NCBI GenBank assembly: GCA_032358255.1
Contig: JAULBX010020632.1
Location: 1-64,000, forward strand
Length of the DNA stretch: 64,000 bases
From: Heterotrichella gracilis
Lineage: Eukaryota; Sar; Xanthophyceae; Tribonematales; Xanthonemataceae
Reading direction: 5' to 3'
Shown here in pieces: positions 47,201 through 59,960 of this stretch (position 1 is the stretch's first letter; every line of letters begins with the position of its first letter). The notes under the pieces were generated by a model, which made no database searches, was not told the origin of the DNA, and saw only the letters and a program-made list of their open reading frames with translations. The position numbers were made by a program, and so were the translations under genes.

Positions 47201-49515
47201 AGAGCTGCTCTATTCATATTGCCAAATAGCTGTGGATGCACCACACAATGCCAAGAGCATTGGCTAAGCTAGTAGCATGTTCTTCTTGCCGGTCACCCAC
47301 ACCCATCTAACCCATCACTGCAGGTGGCAGCCAAGCACTGCCATGCTGGCCATGCTTTGCATACATGGTATCCATCCAGCAGAACTTTTAGCATCCGATG
47401 GACTATTAAGCGAATAGCTACTAATTGAGGGAATTTCATAAGCCTTGACTAGGGTATGCCTGACATGGAATGTGACCTTTGTACTGTACATTGCCTGCCC
47501 TTCAAGGATCTGCCGCATCATGGTTCACGTGTTACGCGTATCTATAACCTCTTGGCCAGCCATGCGCATGATTTTCCTCCCCAGCCTCCGTGATCCTGCG
47601 CCCAGGGCCTGGTAGCTTTAAAGGACCCCTCTCTGGGCAAAACCATCCACACCTTCAGCAGCGGCCTCAAGGCTGCCGCCACCTGGACCAAGACAGACAT
47701 CCTGCAGCAATGCCGCGAGTGCTGTGGCGGGATGGGCTTTCTGGCGGCAAACAAGATCGGGCCCATGCGCACTGATATGGACGTGGACATGACCTTTGAG
47801 GGGGACAACACGGTCATGATGCAGCAGGTGTGCAAGCTAGATGCAAGGATTAAACTTCTTGTTGGCTGCAACTCGCCTATTAGTTGTTCTCTGGTTTACA
47901 AACATAACCTGGTTGCCCTGCCTGTCATGTGGTTGTGTTGAATTGCCCTTGCCATTCCTGTTTCTCTCGTAAATATAATATGTGCATCCAGATTGAAAAC
48001 TAGTTTATTAAATTAGCATGCCTGGGTATGCCTCACTGAGCCTAAAAAGCCAAGGTTTGTATGCTGACAATTTAATCTGTATTTGTAATATAATAATGTA
48101 GGGGTGAATATGTAATTGATGCGTAGGTATTGGCAGAAACTGAATATGCTGATGCGGTGCCTTTTAAAACAAATACTTGCTCCTCAGGTGTCCAAGGCAC
48201 TGCTGGAGACAGCCTCGCGTGCGCCCAGCATACCGCGCCCCCCCAGCGTGTCGCTACAGGGTGTGATGAAGGCCAGGGAAATTGCGGCTTTGCTGCACTA
48301 TCATGAGGCTGCATTGACAGGGGAAATTGGTGTTGCCATGGCGCAGGCGATGAAGGAGGCGGTCAGCCAAGGGAAAAGTGCGATATGTGCATCTTGATTA
48401 CCTGTCAAGCAAGTTGCCCCCTCATTACCTTATTTAAAGCTGTGTTTTAACCTGGTTGCGAGGCGATAGGATACTGTAGAAGGTCAGATATATTAGATAT
48501 TTAACAGATATACATGTCAGATGTGCTTAGTTGGGAGTATTGTGCATGCAGGCACGCGTATGATAGCGCCATTGTCCGCCTGCTTTCCTCTTTGCATGCT
48601 TTGCAAAACAAGTGAAGTGAAGGGCTTGCCCAATGCTGGCATATTACCAGTATTTTGTATAAGCGTCTGTGTGGCAGCAGCAAATTTGTTACTATACATG
48701 ATCTGGCATTCTTGTAGGTGTTACAGCAGACACAGCCCTCGTGCACTCTCCATGTTTGGCCGCAAGCGCCCTAAGTACCCAAACCCGTGCGCTGCAGATA
48801 AATCGGGAGTAGCTAGAGCTGGCACCCAGGCCTTTGAAGATCAGCTGGACCACGTGGTGTGCCTCGGGTGGGCCAACGTAGATCGCATGGCATTTGAAAA
48901 TTTTGTGGCAGAGATTGTTAGTGCCCCTGCTGCAGCTCAGGGCGCCCTGGAGCTACTGTGCACATTGTTTGGCCTGGCTATCATCGAGAAGAATGCGGCA
49001 TTCTACCTTGCCCATGAAGCACTGACAGGTGCTTGGAAGGAAAATGGGATTGGTTTTTGCTGTGGTTACAGTGTTTGGTGCCATTGCCGCTAGGTGCATA
49101 TCCAGTAATGCCAGCAGAGGGAAATATGCATTCCGGATATGCCCCTGGGGTGGTAGTATTGTGTGTCTGGCATTTCATTTGCATGGCGCCATGGCTGGCA
49201 TGCTCAAGCAGTGATATTGTATGTCTTGCTAGTTGCTGCCACTGCCATGCCATTATGCCGCGTGTGCGTACTCAATAAGTACTCATCCTGTGCATTGTCA
49301 TTACCAACTCCCTTGTATTATCTAGGTTGCAACTAAACCTGCATTGTGCAATCTGTGCAGGGCGGGATGTGGCAGCGCTGCACGACTCCATTAATGCGCT
49401 GTGTGGCCAACTAGTGGCTAACCGGGGGGCACTAGCGCTGAAGCTGCTGAAAGCCTTCAACATTCCTGATCATCTAATTGCTGCCCCCATCGCCTTTGAC
49501 TGGACCAAGATATGA
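44279..49515 (+). CDS. Peroxisomal acyl-CoA oxidase
   Basis: Ten exons (44279-44449, 44607-44724, 44825-45051, 45140-45235, 45797-46094, 46497-46684, 47606-47827, 48188-48377, 48798-49028, 49361-49515) join in phase to 631 residues. The enzyme oxidises acyl-CoA to trans-2-enoyl-CoA with FAD and passes electrons to oxygen, the first step of peroxisomal beta-oxidation. Visible family features are GCFAMTETAHGSNV at ~153-166 (FAD contact), FWIGGAAQHGKVCAVFAQL, VFVVRIRDDDANLMPGV, ITDHGPKMGLNGVDNGRI, RPQFGNK, and FEGDNTVMMQQV, where Glu431 aligns with the catalytic base. The C-terminus is TKI, not a PTS1. Residues 10-18 read RLQALSQQL, a fit to the PTS2 pattern (R/K)(L/V/I)x5(H/Q)(L/A), as in some plant ACX isoforms. 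Length and order are normal, so the gene looks functional. Chain-length preference cannot be told. Confidence 0.97.
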
Positions 49516-51246
49516 AGCGCCCGGATCTTGTTTGCTGAAAAGGCCAGTGCACACCAAAACCAATATGTGCATTGGTAAAAAGACTAGGATGTCTCTTGGC
49601 AAGCACGAACCCTTTGCAGTGTTTCACAGTGTTGTTCTGCCAGGACTGTTAGACTAGGCTGTGCCGATTTGTACAAGTGCAAGCCACACTGTGCAGGAGC
49701 CCAGCTGGTGAGACCATTGCCGCAATGGCTGTCACATTGTAGTATTGTGGTGTATACACAAGGGTTTCATACTATATTTATGCGCATGGCGGCATCTTAG
49801 TAAGTGTCTGGTGTCACATTAGCCATCATGATAGCTGAGGCAGTAACATGTGCCCTAGACCTGGCAAGCCCGTCACGTGATCTATTGTGGCCTCGTTTTT
49901 ATCTGGATCTTCATGGCATGGCATTGCTTGCCGAGGGTCTCAGCCTAAAACAGCCTCTTTGCAAGCCCTGGAAAGCTCATTTTCCAATTCTGCATATTAT
50001 GCGGCCGGCGGCCCAATAGTATTCAATACCTGAGGTCAGCGGCGGGACATTTTAAGGGTGGCGCAGGACACCGGTCATCATAAGTAACATAACTGTTATG
50101 GCACACTGTGGTCAGGTGGTGTTTGCCAAACCGGTTACCGCAGTGTGTCACTGAGGGTCACACCGTGTCAAACGACATTGACAGACTCGTTTTATATGTG
50201 ACGTCAGCCTGCTTGGCAATGCCCCAGGCCATGAATTATTACTGTTTCTTTCTTTGTAGTCATCAAACGGCCGTGTTGTCATTGCACACCATGTGCACGG
50301 TGCACGCTTGGGGCCATTGACAATGCGAGGCTTGGTTCGAAATTCGTTTATAAATATATGGCAGCACGACTAGCCACTGTACACGTAGTATGCGTAGTGC
50401 ACACCGGTGCATGCCACCTGGAGGGCGTGCAGGGCGTGCCGCCGGCATCCGTCCATGGCCGATCTCCAATAAAATCAGACTCTTCTAGCGACGGTCACTA
50501 GCCTCTTCTAGGCTTTATCAATTGTATTTGACAGCCTTAAAGTTTAATGAGCCTTGGAGAACACACATTGTCAAAGAACTTTTTTTCTGGCAGAGTAAAG
50601 GCCCTTGGTCCGGGCCACTTGCGGCGCACCAAAATCACACTGCAGCTTTCATTCATTGAGTTTTTGACAAAGAGTTTATAGTATTAACTCTGTGACTGAG
50701 TGCAGATACCAAAGACAGTGCCGTGTTTACAAGAAATCAAGAACGATTTTTGAAAGGGGATGCGCCAAGGTGGAGTTTAGGGCACGAGCCATAGACAGCA
50801 TGCATGGAATGGCATGCATTGCAAAAGGCCCACGGGTAGGCCTAGGCAAAGAGACGGAAACACCCTAGTTCAACTTGTGCACAGAGGGGCAAATATAATA
50901 TATATATAACGTAGTCATGAATTGCAAAAATATATGGGTCGACGGCAACAATACATCAATGACATCGATGTATGCATGCCAGATCCAGATAGCTATCAAC
51001 GAAGAACAATGTACCACACTGTGAGGAGGATCGCCGTGGCCTGGGAAAACCGTGGGGCTACCGATCGGAGATGTCATGCTCATATAAATGTTATTGCCCA
51101 TATCATATCGGTCCGATCCGGGATCTGCATACTCGGACCACAGACTTGTCCCGAGCCCGGGGCCTGCCGCAAGGATCACCACATTCATCTCCTAAAGGTC
51201 AAGTGCCCCAATAAATCTGGAATCCACCGCAATGTGGTTGCAGCAC

Positions 51247-51302
51247 TGGGAAACCAGCACACAGGAAACCAGCACACGGGAAACTAGCACACAGGACAGG
51301 AC
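51247..51302. repeat. Minisatellite, GGAAACCAGCACACA unit
   Basis: Three to four head-to-tail copies of GGGAAACCAGCACAC are present with small variations, followed by ACAGGACAGGAC. It is a simple tandem repeat. Confidence 0.75.
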
Positions 51303-51871
51303 ACCCAACTCAAACACGTTGATATGGCTACCCTCCACAGAAACGCTGGTTGGAGAGTAACCTGCCAGTTTTTTTGGCTGTGTTTCCTGCGGGGCATACG
51401 TTGTATGCCTGCCCCGGGTTGTGTCAAAAAGCAGAACGCCGTTTTGTACGAGTCGTCGGCGTCGGACGCCGAACAAGGTGTCCACAATCTGGATCGACAC
51501 AGAACTCTGGAAAGTTGGTTTTGCTATCACAATGACACTCACATTGCCTCGGCGAGTTGCCGCTATATGTTACTGGAAGCCTACAAAATATTTACAGTCG
51601 ACCATGACATGCCATATGCATGCATGTCGCCACAACGTTGTTAAAACGCTCGTTTGGACAGCATCAACCTGCACTCACATACCCGGCTATTGCGAAACAC
51701 CCACAATAATGCGTGTCTTTATTGTTTGCCGCCATTCTGCATTACTTTCTTTCGTCCCGCCAGAATCATTCTTACATTCTTTTCCGCCATTTGTCTGTAC
51801 TGGAATTTTGTTTCTTTCATTTTTTCCCGCCAATTCTTAATTCTGCGCCAGTTTCGACCCACGTTTGGTAG

Positions 51872-51895
51872 AAGAAAGAAAGAAAGAAAGAAAGG
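51872..51895. repeat. (GAAA)n microsatellite
   Basis: Five to six AAAG units run in tandem in non-coding DNA. Confidence 0.85.
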
Positions 51896-53209
51896 GAACG
51901 CACAGAGGCGTAGTTAGGGGGCCACTGGCTCGCACCAGGACACCACACCAGCCAGATAATCGCTGATCACTGTGCTACAGTGATCAGTGGTTACAAAGTA
52001 CTTCCAAACTCACATCGGACCATGATGCCGACGGCTGCCGCCTTGTAAGCTGCCGCCTCAGGGCCATGCATTGCAGCAATCGGATTAATAACATTATCCT
52101 TAAGAATTCATGCTAGCATACATGCATTGCAATTATAAATACATATACTATACAGTTTAATAAGGAAAATGTGAGTCTGGAGGAGGTGGATTTTGAAAGC
52201 ACATGCAGGAAACATAAAACAAATTCTACCAGCCCCTGGCCCAGCCATTAGTAAGCATACATCCATGAATGGATCCTGCAAGGGCACCACCACCCAGACT
52301 GGCTAGACTGGCCGGCCTGCAGTGTGCATGGCAGGCCCTGGGGCATGAACCAATTCCAGCATGCTATTAATTATAGGACTGCAATACGTTAAGGGTTTCA
52401 TGTCAAACTTTGGTATGCCCAACATGGGCAAACACAACTTGAATTTTAAGGCAATGAAAGTGAAAAAATAACACATAAGAACAGCACTGCTACCGCATGC
52501 AGGGATTACCATGGCACACACCAAACAATATTTTATAATAATGATCAAATCATGTCTTGAAGGTAGTAACATTCTGTTGTGGAGGCAGGCAGCACAGTCG
52601 ATTGAGGCAGTCTTGTAAACTTATTCCCAGGCTGTAAAAGACAAGCAGGACACCGACGCAAAAGCAAAACAAATGGCATGTGGTTTGGCCACTAGTGCAG
52701 CATCGTGCAGGGGCAATCCCTGTTTGCATCGCTTTGACAGTTGGCCTACATTGGAAACTGCATGGCTGTGGTTGCACTGAGAGTTTGCCTGTAGAACTCT
52801 CCTACAGCTTTGCCATTACAAAACTGCTGTTGCGTGGCTTGAAAACAATGGCGTACCCTTGCAGACCATCAGTGCCAAAATCCACCTTGAAGTTCATCAC
52901 AGGTCCCAGCCCTGCACAGCCCAACCAATATCTTCAATGCTCACACTTTGCGTTATACAGTTTTGAATATGTGAATTCTCACAATTAAACGTCCTTTCCC
53001 ATGAGTGAATTTGCACTGCCATGATCAAGTTGCCGTGCAAGAAGTAAAGCACTTTGCCTGTGTAGCCTGTGCAGGTATGTGGCACCTTTTAAGCCAGCTG
53101 GCCTCTAAAGAAATGACACATAATTTATATCCCCAGGCCAAACTATATAAGCAGTATTAAGGATTTGCAAACAAAGTGTGGCTACCAGCAATGGAAATAC
53201 TGTGAGCAT

Positions 53210-56200
53210 TTAAGGCGACATGTGTAACCAAATCGCACCTGCTCTGGCAAACTTGGTTTTGGCAAAGAGGTTTTGCAGGTGCTCAGGCGTACGGAACGTC
53301 AGTGGCCAGTCCCACACATGTGTCATGACGAACCGTGCCACTGTAGGATATAACAATTTATTTATCCACTGCTTTATCATGTTGCAAACATCACTACATA
53401 ATTTAATATCAAACAATGCTGGGTGCAATTGCAATGTTCATGTCATGCGGCATACTTAGTATGTTCTATACAAAGTCTGCATGTCAAGGTTAATTCTTGC
53501 AAGCCATGCCCCACATTATATATGGACACACATTCAACATTGCTGTATATACTGTATATGTTAAGCATATCACGGTCAACCCTAATCCCTGAGCCTTTTG
53601 GCATGCGGTGTATGGTGAGTGCAAGAGGCAGAGCATGAGTTGGCATAAATGGCGTCAAGATCTCATCGTCAGAAGCTACAGAAGCTTGATGCCATCAGTT
53701 TTGGCAAAACTTGCAAGCACTCATGCGCCGCCAAATAGTGCTTAGCAAGCACTAAATGAATGCAAACAGAGCACCACTTACTCTCAGCTACTCTGTTCTT
53801 GGTGTCATACAGAAAGTTCCCGACAATAAACACCCCGCCTGGCTTGAGATAATCATGTGCCCAGTCCACAACCTGGGCAAGTGTACTTGTGAGTTTAGTG
53901 AGTTGGTATATGCCATATTTTGTTAAACAATATAACAGTGTCATCATGATGGTAAGGTACAACACAAATAAACCTGACAGGTCTCACAGACTTGGTGCGC
54001 TACCTTGATGAAGTGCTTGTCGTCAAGGTAATCCATCAGGCCCACAGAGTACACAATGTCCTGGGGCGGCAAGGGCGGTGTTTTGTCTCTGCCTTTGGCT
54101 GCCAAAACCACATTCACCTGTGCATCCCAGATAGGTCAGCTACAGTTTACTATTTGACTAAGTAGACCATCTCTACCATGTTGTGTTGTGCAATTTTCAT
54201 TCAACGTGTGGAAAACGCAAAGACTGCTGTGGGTGAAATAACTAAAAAATCAAGCAACATGCAGGGTAAGGCCATTTATGACGGGATGACCAGCAAAGAG
54301 CAACAAAGCAAACAATTGTCTGGTTTTAGGTTCTGGATCCAAACCTTGTGTACCATCACTGATAGCCTGGAGCCTTCTGAGGAGTTGGTGCCTGGCAGAA
54401 AGTGCAAATTATGAGCAAAATGGAGTGGTACGAGGATGGCCACTCGGCGCTGATTGTTTTATTGCTGAGCCGTCTAGGCCACAAGTGACAATGGATGGCA
54501 ATTTTTTCTGCGTATTGAATGTAGCCAGGTGTGGATTGCGGAATTGCAGTGCAGTGCGTAGTCAGCAATGACAAGTGGTTCAGGCCTGGTTGGAGAAGAG
54601 TGCCTACATTGGAGGACATTTTGTACAGGATGTGGGCGTGCATTTGCAGGTGGGTGTGACTGTTTATCTGAACACGGCATTGGCTTGGTGCAGAGGCAAT
54701 TAGGGCTAGAGTTGCCCAAATCCCCTTGAACCCACTGGCCACTGGGCCACTGCTAGTTACTCCTAGCCTAGGCGCAGTCACACGGCCCTGGGGGAGTGGT
54801 ACAGCAAGCGGACACATGACAGCGGGGTTAATCATCTCATCATTATTGGGGAAAGCGACAGCAAGATGTGTTGGGGCCCTGCGGTGGCAATAACGAGCGA
54901 GAGCAAGGGTAATATGATAATATTAGTATCTTATTACCCTTGGCGAGAGTTCATAAAATTAGGCATGTGTTAAACGCATTTGAAGGATATGCATGTGCGT
55001 AGAATGTACACATACAGCCTCTGTGAGCACGCAAACCACCACGCTGCCACTGAGTTGCGAAGGGTCAAGACTGCCTGGCATCTTTCCATATGCCATAAAA
55101 TAAGGCATTGCACATACACTTGTAATTTGGCATGTGCCACAATTCTGCATCACAGCTCCAGAGATTTCCGTTTTGTGGGGAGAATGTAAATGACGACAAC
55201 ATTGCAGCGGCATGGGCACTGTTACACTAGCTAGCTCATTGGGATGGATGAAATGTGACACCTAGTGGAGGAGTATGTAGGGAAATGGAATGAACTTATT
55301 TAAAACCACAACTATACATGTAGGGCCCTATTCAACGGGGTTGCAGGAATATGTGGAGTTAGGTAAAAAGCTCGCCTAACTTGCCACAAATTTGCCAGGA
55401 AGCACCCCTCTGAATGTGACTGTGCATGACTGGTCTGCATGGAATGTGTGGTTTAAGGCCTACGATGGGCCACGCTGGCATCAAGGATGGTTTGTAAACT
55501 ATCTTCCTCAACGTCGTTATGGAGGATACAATCATTAACATTTTTTAATAGGACCCTTCATGTGCAATTTATAGCTTTTTCATCATATCGGTTCAATATT
55601 ACTGGAAGCATGTGCACTGTTCTCACCAGTCAAGACGTCTTTTGCATGGCGCAGCGCAAAATCGTCGTTGTCCAGCCCACAAAACTTCACAAGCGCGCCA
55701 TGCTTGTTTGTCTCCTGCACAAGCAAAATAAACCATTCCATCATATCCGCTCCAGGTACTCCAGGATTTGAAATTTTCGAGTGATTGGGCTGTCAGGGTA
55801 GATAATATCACTTGTCCCGGCTAACACCCCGGGTATGCAGGATACATACAAGTACTCTCAAGTATTCTGATATGACAAGTGCATGCAGTGGATTACAGTA
55901 CTGTAATCCGCTAGTGGATGCATGCACTGATGCAAATTGTGCCCACTGTATCCAAAAAATGAAACTGCTGATCAATTAGATTAATTATATCGATGGCTAC
56001 ATGTATGCTTACACAGTACACTGTTGATTTGGAACTATTTTGTGCCCTCCTTGCAAGCAGGAGTATTGCCTGTCGACGAGCCACTGTAGCCTATGTAGCC
56101 ATTGAGCGCCACATGCATGTGCTGATGTTTCTTAAAGGGTCTAAAGGGTCTTATGGTCCTCACCTGGTTGCTCAGCAGATCATGAACGGCCACAACCTCA

Positions 56201-57790
56201 TTGAAGGGTCCACATGCAATGCTTGTGACGTTGAGCTCTGCTGCAAGGTTCTTTTCCAGCTCTGTCGTAGTTATTCATGTGCAGTATTATCGTTTTTAGT
56301 ATGCAGTGATGACGGCAGAAATCATGCATAGCAGCGTTAGTTGCTATAGGCGCTTATTCCAGTTTTCATGCAGACTGTAAAATTCTTGGTTGCTAGGGAA
56401 TATTGGGTGTTTAGCTGATCTAGCTGATCATGAATGCCTAAAACTACTGGAAATGCTCATACTTGCTATATTTACAAGTCTCCACTGCATACATGTATTG
56501 CGAATTGCATCACCTGTCACGATGAATTTGGCGAGGTATTCCGTTCTCTCTTTGGCATCCCTTGCGTAGCCCAGTGACCATGTATCGTATGCCCAGCCCC
56601 CGATGCTTGTATACCCTTGAATTGGGCACTCAGGCAGGAAGTTGTACATGTAGTCCATCATGCCATAGTCCCCTGTGTGGACCATGGTTGGCCAAGCCCA
56701 TCAAATGCAAACGTGTGCAAGCAACCAACACCATTTACACCATTTTGTCAGGATTATAAGAATTTGTCCCTTGAGTTTCTTTATTGCTATGTCTAATAAG
56801 TATAATATGTCGGGCCATGTAAGGCTAGCTAGGCTAGCCACATGTACCGCATGTCTTCCGTGTGCACAATGTGCACACTGGATGAAGGTAATCTAGGTCT
56901 ACACATTGTGTACGTTGCTAATCATCGCGTGTTACAGATCCACTAGCTGCACGTGATCTGCATGGACCATTTGATGCAGCCAATGCAGCTATGGATGGAG
57001 CATCCAATACAGATGTGAATGAGGGAGCATCGGATGCAGAGGGAGCATATATGGAGCTCCATATATATGGAGCATCGATGCAATAAATCGCAATATGCCG
57101 CCATCCGAGGAGACAGCTATATAGCTACATCCACTGGGCATACTGGACAGCTTTGTTATGACATGTGTCCCATGCGCAACTAACGGTGTATATTAGCTTA
57201 GAATTAATCACCTGCGTAACCCAGTGGCTTTACCGTGCTCCTCAGACACCAGATGGACTCCACACACTGCCTTTTGAACCACTGAAGTGCCTGCGCAGCA
57301 TATAGAAAATGCTATAGAAACACCACCAACTACGTCTGTAACACGTACATGTAGTGTAAGAGACAAGCGCCGCAGATTTAGCAGGTGTAGCAGGTCCCTC
57401 AGGTGTAGCAGGTGCGCATACTGTAAACAAAACTAACAAAACATTTGTCCACATAACGACAGTCCATTTCCTAGCAACCTTCAAATAAGTAGGGGAGCTA
57501 AATGACAGCCTCTAGTTGTTGATAGCCAAGATCCTCGCGTTTGTTTGCAAGCTTGCCAATCGGAAGCGAAGTGGAAAAATACCTATGTACACCTGCGTAG
57601 GAGGCTTACCTCATCAAAGGCGTCAGGGGTAACATTGGTTGCCACCAGATGGGCGTATGGACCTTCGAAGCGGCTGGTGCCGGCCGACTGGTTTTGGAAA
57701 GCGAGCAGCACGTCCAGTGCTGCCTCAAATGTAGGTTCGTAGAAGCTTTGGAAAGCCTGTTCACTGTGAACGAGTGTGACCAGTTCAACC
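53210..57790 (-). CDS. SAM-dependent methyltransferase of a bacterial-looking family
   Basis: Recognised exons are ~57790-57610, 57266-57212, 56672-56514, 56240-56164, 55714-55627, 54117-54004, 53872-53782 and 53340-53210 (TAA stop). All joins are in phase except that one exon seems missing between 55627 and 54117, and the first exon is open-ended. The protein reads TVKPLGYAGDYGMMDYMYNF, then VTSIACGPFNEVVAVHDLL (SAM motif I, GxGxxxE-like), VKFCGLDNDDFALRHAKDVL (motif II acidic loop), QDIVYSVGLMDYLDDKHFIK, DYLKPGGVFIVGNF and DWPLTFRTPEHL. The YAGDYxMM, YSxGLxDYL and PGGxxxxGNF set is what I know from bacterial class I methyltransferases annotated as extracellular-factor 3-hydroxypalmitate methyl-ester biosynthesis (PhcB-like). 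Substrate here is unknown. Introns show it is a resident eukaryotic gene; transfer from bacteria is a possibility. Confidence 0.8.
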
Positions 57791-57837
57791 CGGGTTGATA
57801 TACTTCATACAAGCTAACTATGACTGGCCCTGGCTGC

Positions 57838-57940
57838 CCGTCTAGCCCGTCTAGACCTACGTAGGTATGTACAGGTTACGCTCCCATCCGACGGGGCTTG
57901 GTACCTGCATCTCCTACGTAGGTCTAGGCGGGCTAGGCGG
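57838..57940. repeat. 28-bp near-perfect inverted repeat
   Basis: The arms are 57838-57865 and 57913-57940, each built on CTAGACCTACGTAGG or its complement, with two mismatches in 28 pairs and a 47-base spacer. The outer part contains GGCGGGCTAGGCGG. It would form a strong hairpin. It could be a small foldback element or a recombination remnant just upstream of the methyltransferase gene. Confidence 0.75.
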
Positions 57941-58300
57941 ACAATAAGTAGCCCGCGGACCGAGCGGCACATCTAGCACATCTTGATATCCTTGCTCAGC
58001 ATACCGCAGTATACGCAGATGGCATACATTTGTGTGCATACTCATGAAACGCCGAGGCCTGGGCCAGGCCGAGAGCAGGCTATCAGGGAAAACATCATGA
58101 TCAAGCTGAATTGAGAGGCACAGAGATCATGTAGATCAAGTAGATCATGCACGCGCGTGCACCTTACGTACACGCGGTGCAGGTTTAGCAAGTTACATAG
58201 GTACCGTAAGCCTGGGTTTGTGCGTGCAGGACGCTAGCAGTAGGTCATTAACTGTGTGTCTTGCAATTCGGACTAAGCCTACATGCTAGTTAGGTTAAAG
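57941..58300. other. Intergenic, nothing identified
   Basis: No exon or repeat is recognised between the inverted repeat and the small minus-strand ORF. Short words such as ATCATGTAGATCAAGTAGAT recur locally near 58130-58150. Confidence 0.4.
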
Positions 58301-58301
58301 C

Positions 58302-58565
58302 TTACGCGAGGCGCCGCAGCTCTGCTTGGCCCTCCAACCGGTCTGCTTCCGTTGCAAACTCCCGCAGTCTCAGCCTAGCAAACTTCAGCTCCCACTCCAG
58401 TGCAGCCTGTTCCCGTTCGGCTGAGTTCAATTTCAGGTTCACTGTGAGCGCAGGCTGGGGCTGCGTCTGACCGGTACTGCGATCGGGCATATCGCTTTCA
58501 GAAGTCGCCATTTCGTGCCACGCCCCAAGCAACGGGATCAGCTCGTCTTGCAAGAACTCATCCAT
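58302..58565 (-). CDS. Small acidic coiled-coil-like protein, unassigned
   Basis: An ATG-to-stop frame of 87 residues is rich in Glu, Leu and Arg. Its second half (LNSAEREQAALEWELKFARL then RLREFATEADRLEGQAELRR) has the heptad character of a coiled coil. No family is recognised. It could be a complete small gene or the first exon or remnant of a mobile-element protein. It lies 200 bases from a LINE 3' end but on its far side. No expression evidence is available. Confidence 0.4.
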   Translation of the reverse strand: MDEFLQDELIPLLGAWHEMATSESDMPDRSTGQTQPQPALTVNLKLNSAEREQAALEWELKFARLRLREFATEADRLEGQAELRRLA

Positions 58566-58734
58566 TGTGCTTTTTGGTCAATTCCGCTGTATCGTTGTCA
58601 TGAATATGCTTGGATAGGCTTTCACGAGTGCAGAAGGCGAATTGAAGATCTTCTATGATCTTGGGGGGAATAATAGTAAAACCAGCAATACTCCGAGGAG
58701 GAAAGGTAAACCATATAGCCGACTGATCAGCACG

Positions 58735-59300
58735 TCAAAATGGCTGGATCAGCACACTGCCATAATTGACATTAGCACATGACATCATCCAAGTCATCCA
58801 TGTCATCACATGAGTAGTCAGCCGCACAACTAATTTATCTATAGAAGATTTATTTATTTGACAGTCACATTCAGGGAGCCAACCCGGGCTCGCGAGACTC
58901 TGAAAAAAGTGCAGGATGCGAGACTGTTGGATGCGCTTAAAGAAGTCACCCCGCTCACTAAAAAGTATGTGAATTAATGGAGCCACATTGACCCCACATT
59001 TACTACCGAAAAAGCTAAACAAGTTTCTGGAAATATCATCATAACAATTATGAAATGTTTCTCTGATGTCGTGGTATAGTGGACATTTCAAAAATAAAAT
59101 GGTGTTCATCTTCAACATTATGCTGTCCAATTGTAGTGCAGTACTGGCACAATCTATGTTCATAATCAACGCGTCTCCATCTACCAGTTTCGACCTCAAG
59201 ATCATGGGCACCCATTCTAAACCTAATTAATTCAACCATATGGCTTTTGCACACTGTGTCTGAGACCAAAAGTCAAATATTCTGCCATCGATCCCCAGTC
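58735..59300 (-). mobile_element. LINE 3' end with C-terminal zinc knuckle
   Basis: On minus, 59269-58735 encodes VELIRFRMGAHDLEVETGRW, RLCQYCTTIGQHNVEDEHHF and, in a neighbouring frame, FLKCPLYHDIRETFHNCYDD. The C..C...(H)VEDE.HF...C pattern is the C-terminal knuckle found after reverse transcriptase in many LINEs. At least one frameshift separates the two parts, so the copy is dead. It is the longest of five 3' fragments of this family in the window, and the reference for the others. The tail at 58.84-58.88 kb is AGATTTATTTATTTGACAGT on plus, with no long poly(A). Confidence 0.85.
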
Positions 59301-59960
59301 ACCACCGTGTATGCTAACATATTGCATAGTTTTCCTTCTCGCATTGACCGTGTTTGATGTCAAGTATGCCAACCTCTTGTGAGAGTTGGCATACCAAGTA
59401 TGCCAACTATACTTATACCAAGTATGCCAACTATACCGAAACAAGTGTTTCCATTAGCTCCTCGATATCTAGCGCTTCCGGGCTGGGTGTCAGGACAGGT
59501 ACGCCACAAGGCTGGCTTGCTACCGCGCTGGCATCAACCATCTCCCCCGCGAGGGGTGTGTGGGCATGTGCCCAGGGATGCGCGTGCTCGAATTGAGGTT
59601 CGGTTGCCCAAGCCGAGGAGCCGCAGCCGCCCTGCCTGTGGTTCCCTGCCTGAGTCACTTTAACCCCTGGCGCCTGATCTTTAGCTCCGTTCGTAGTAAT
59701 CCACTGTTGTAGCTGCGCTGTCCATGAGTGCTTCACTGTGCGCTGACCGCACACCCATTGATATGCTGACATTAATAACCTAGTACTGCCTGTTTCCCCA
59801 AACTCCATCATGCGGTTGTAAAATCTCAAAACATGTTTCTGCCACACAAACTGTAAGGGTACCTACCCACCTCACTGTACGTCATAAACTTTGCGGTTGA
59901 ATTTCTGACCCATAAAAATTTGCGCAAAAATAGCTTGTGCACCTTTTCAAGTACCTCACA
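59300..59960. other. Intergenic with short AGTATGCCAACT repeats
   Basis: AAGTATGCCAAC recurs four times between 59360 and 59435, partly as an inverted pair with GTTGGCATACC. ORFs over 59354-59847 overlap on both strands and show no domain. Confidence 0.45.

Larger units (their letters stand above)
49516..53205. other. Gene-free stretch
   Basis: I recognised no exon. The stretch contains a 15-base minisatellite near 51247-51302, a (GAAA)n run near 51872-51894, and assorted ORFs (for example 51421-51840) without domains or consistent splice signals. The 51192-51542 minus ORF owes its repeated VLVS segments to the minisatellite. Confidence 0.45.

Noticed and set aside
51192-51542. 116-codon minus-strand ORF with repeated VLVS segments
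   Set aside because: The repeats are a translation of the minisatellite at 51247-51302, and nothing else in it looks coding.
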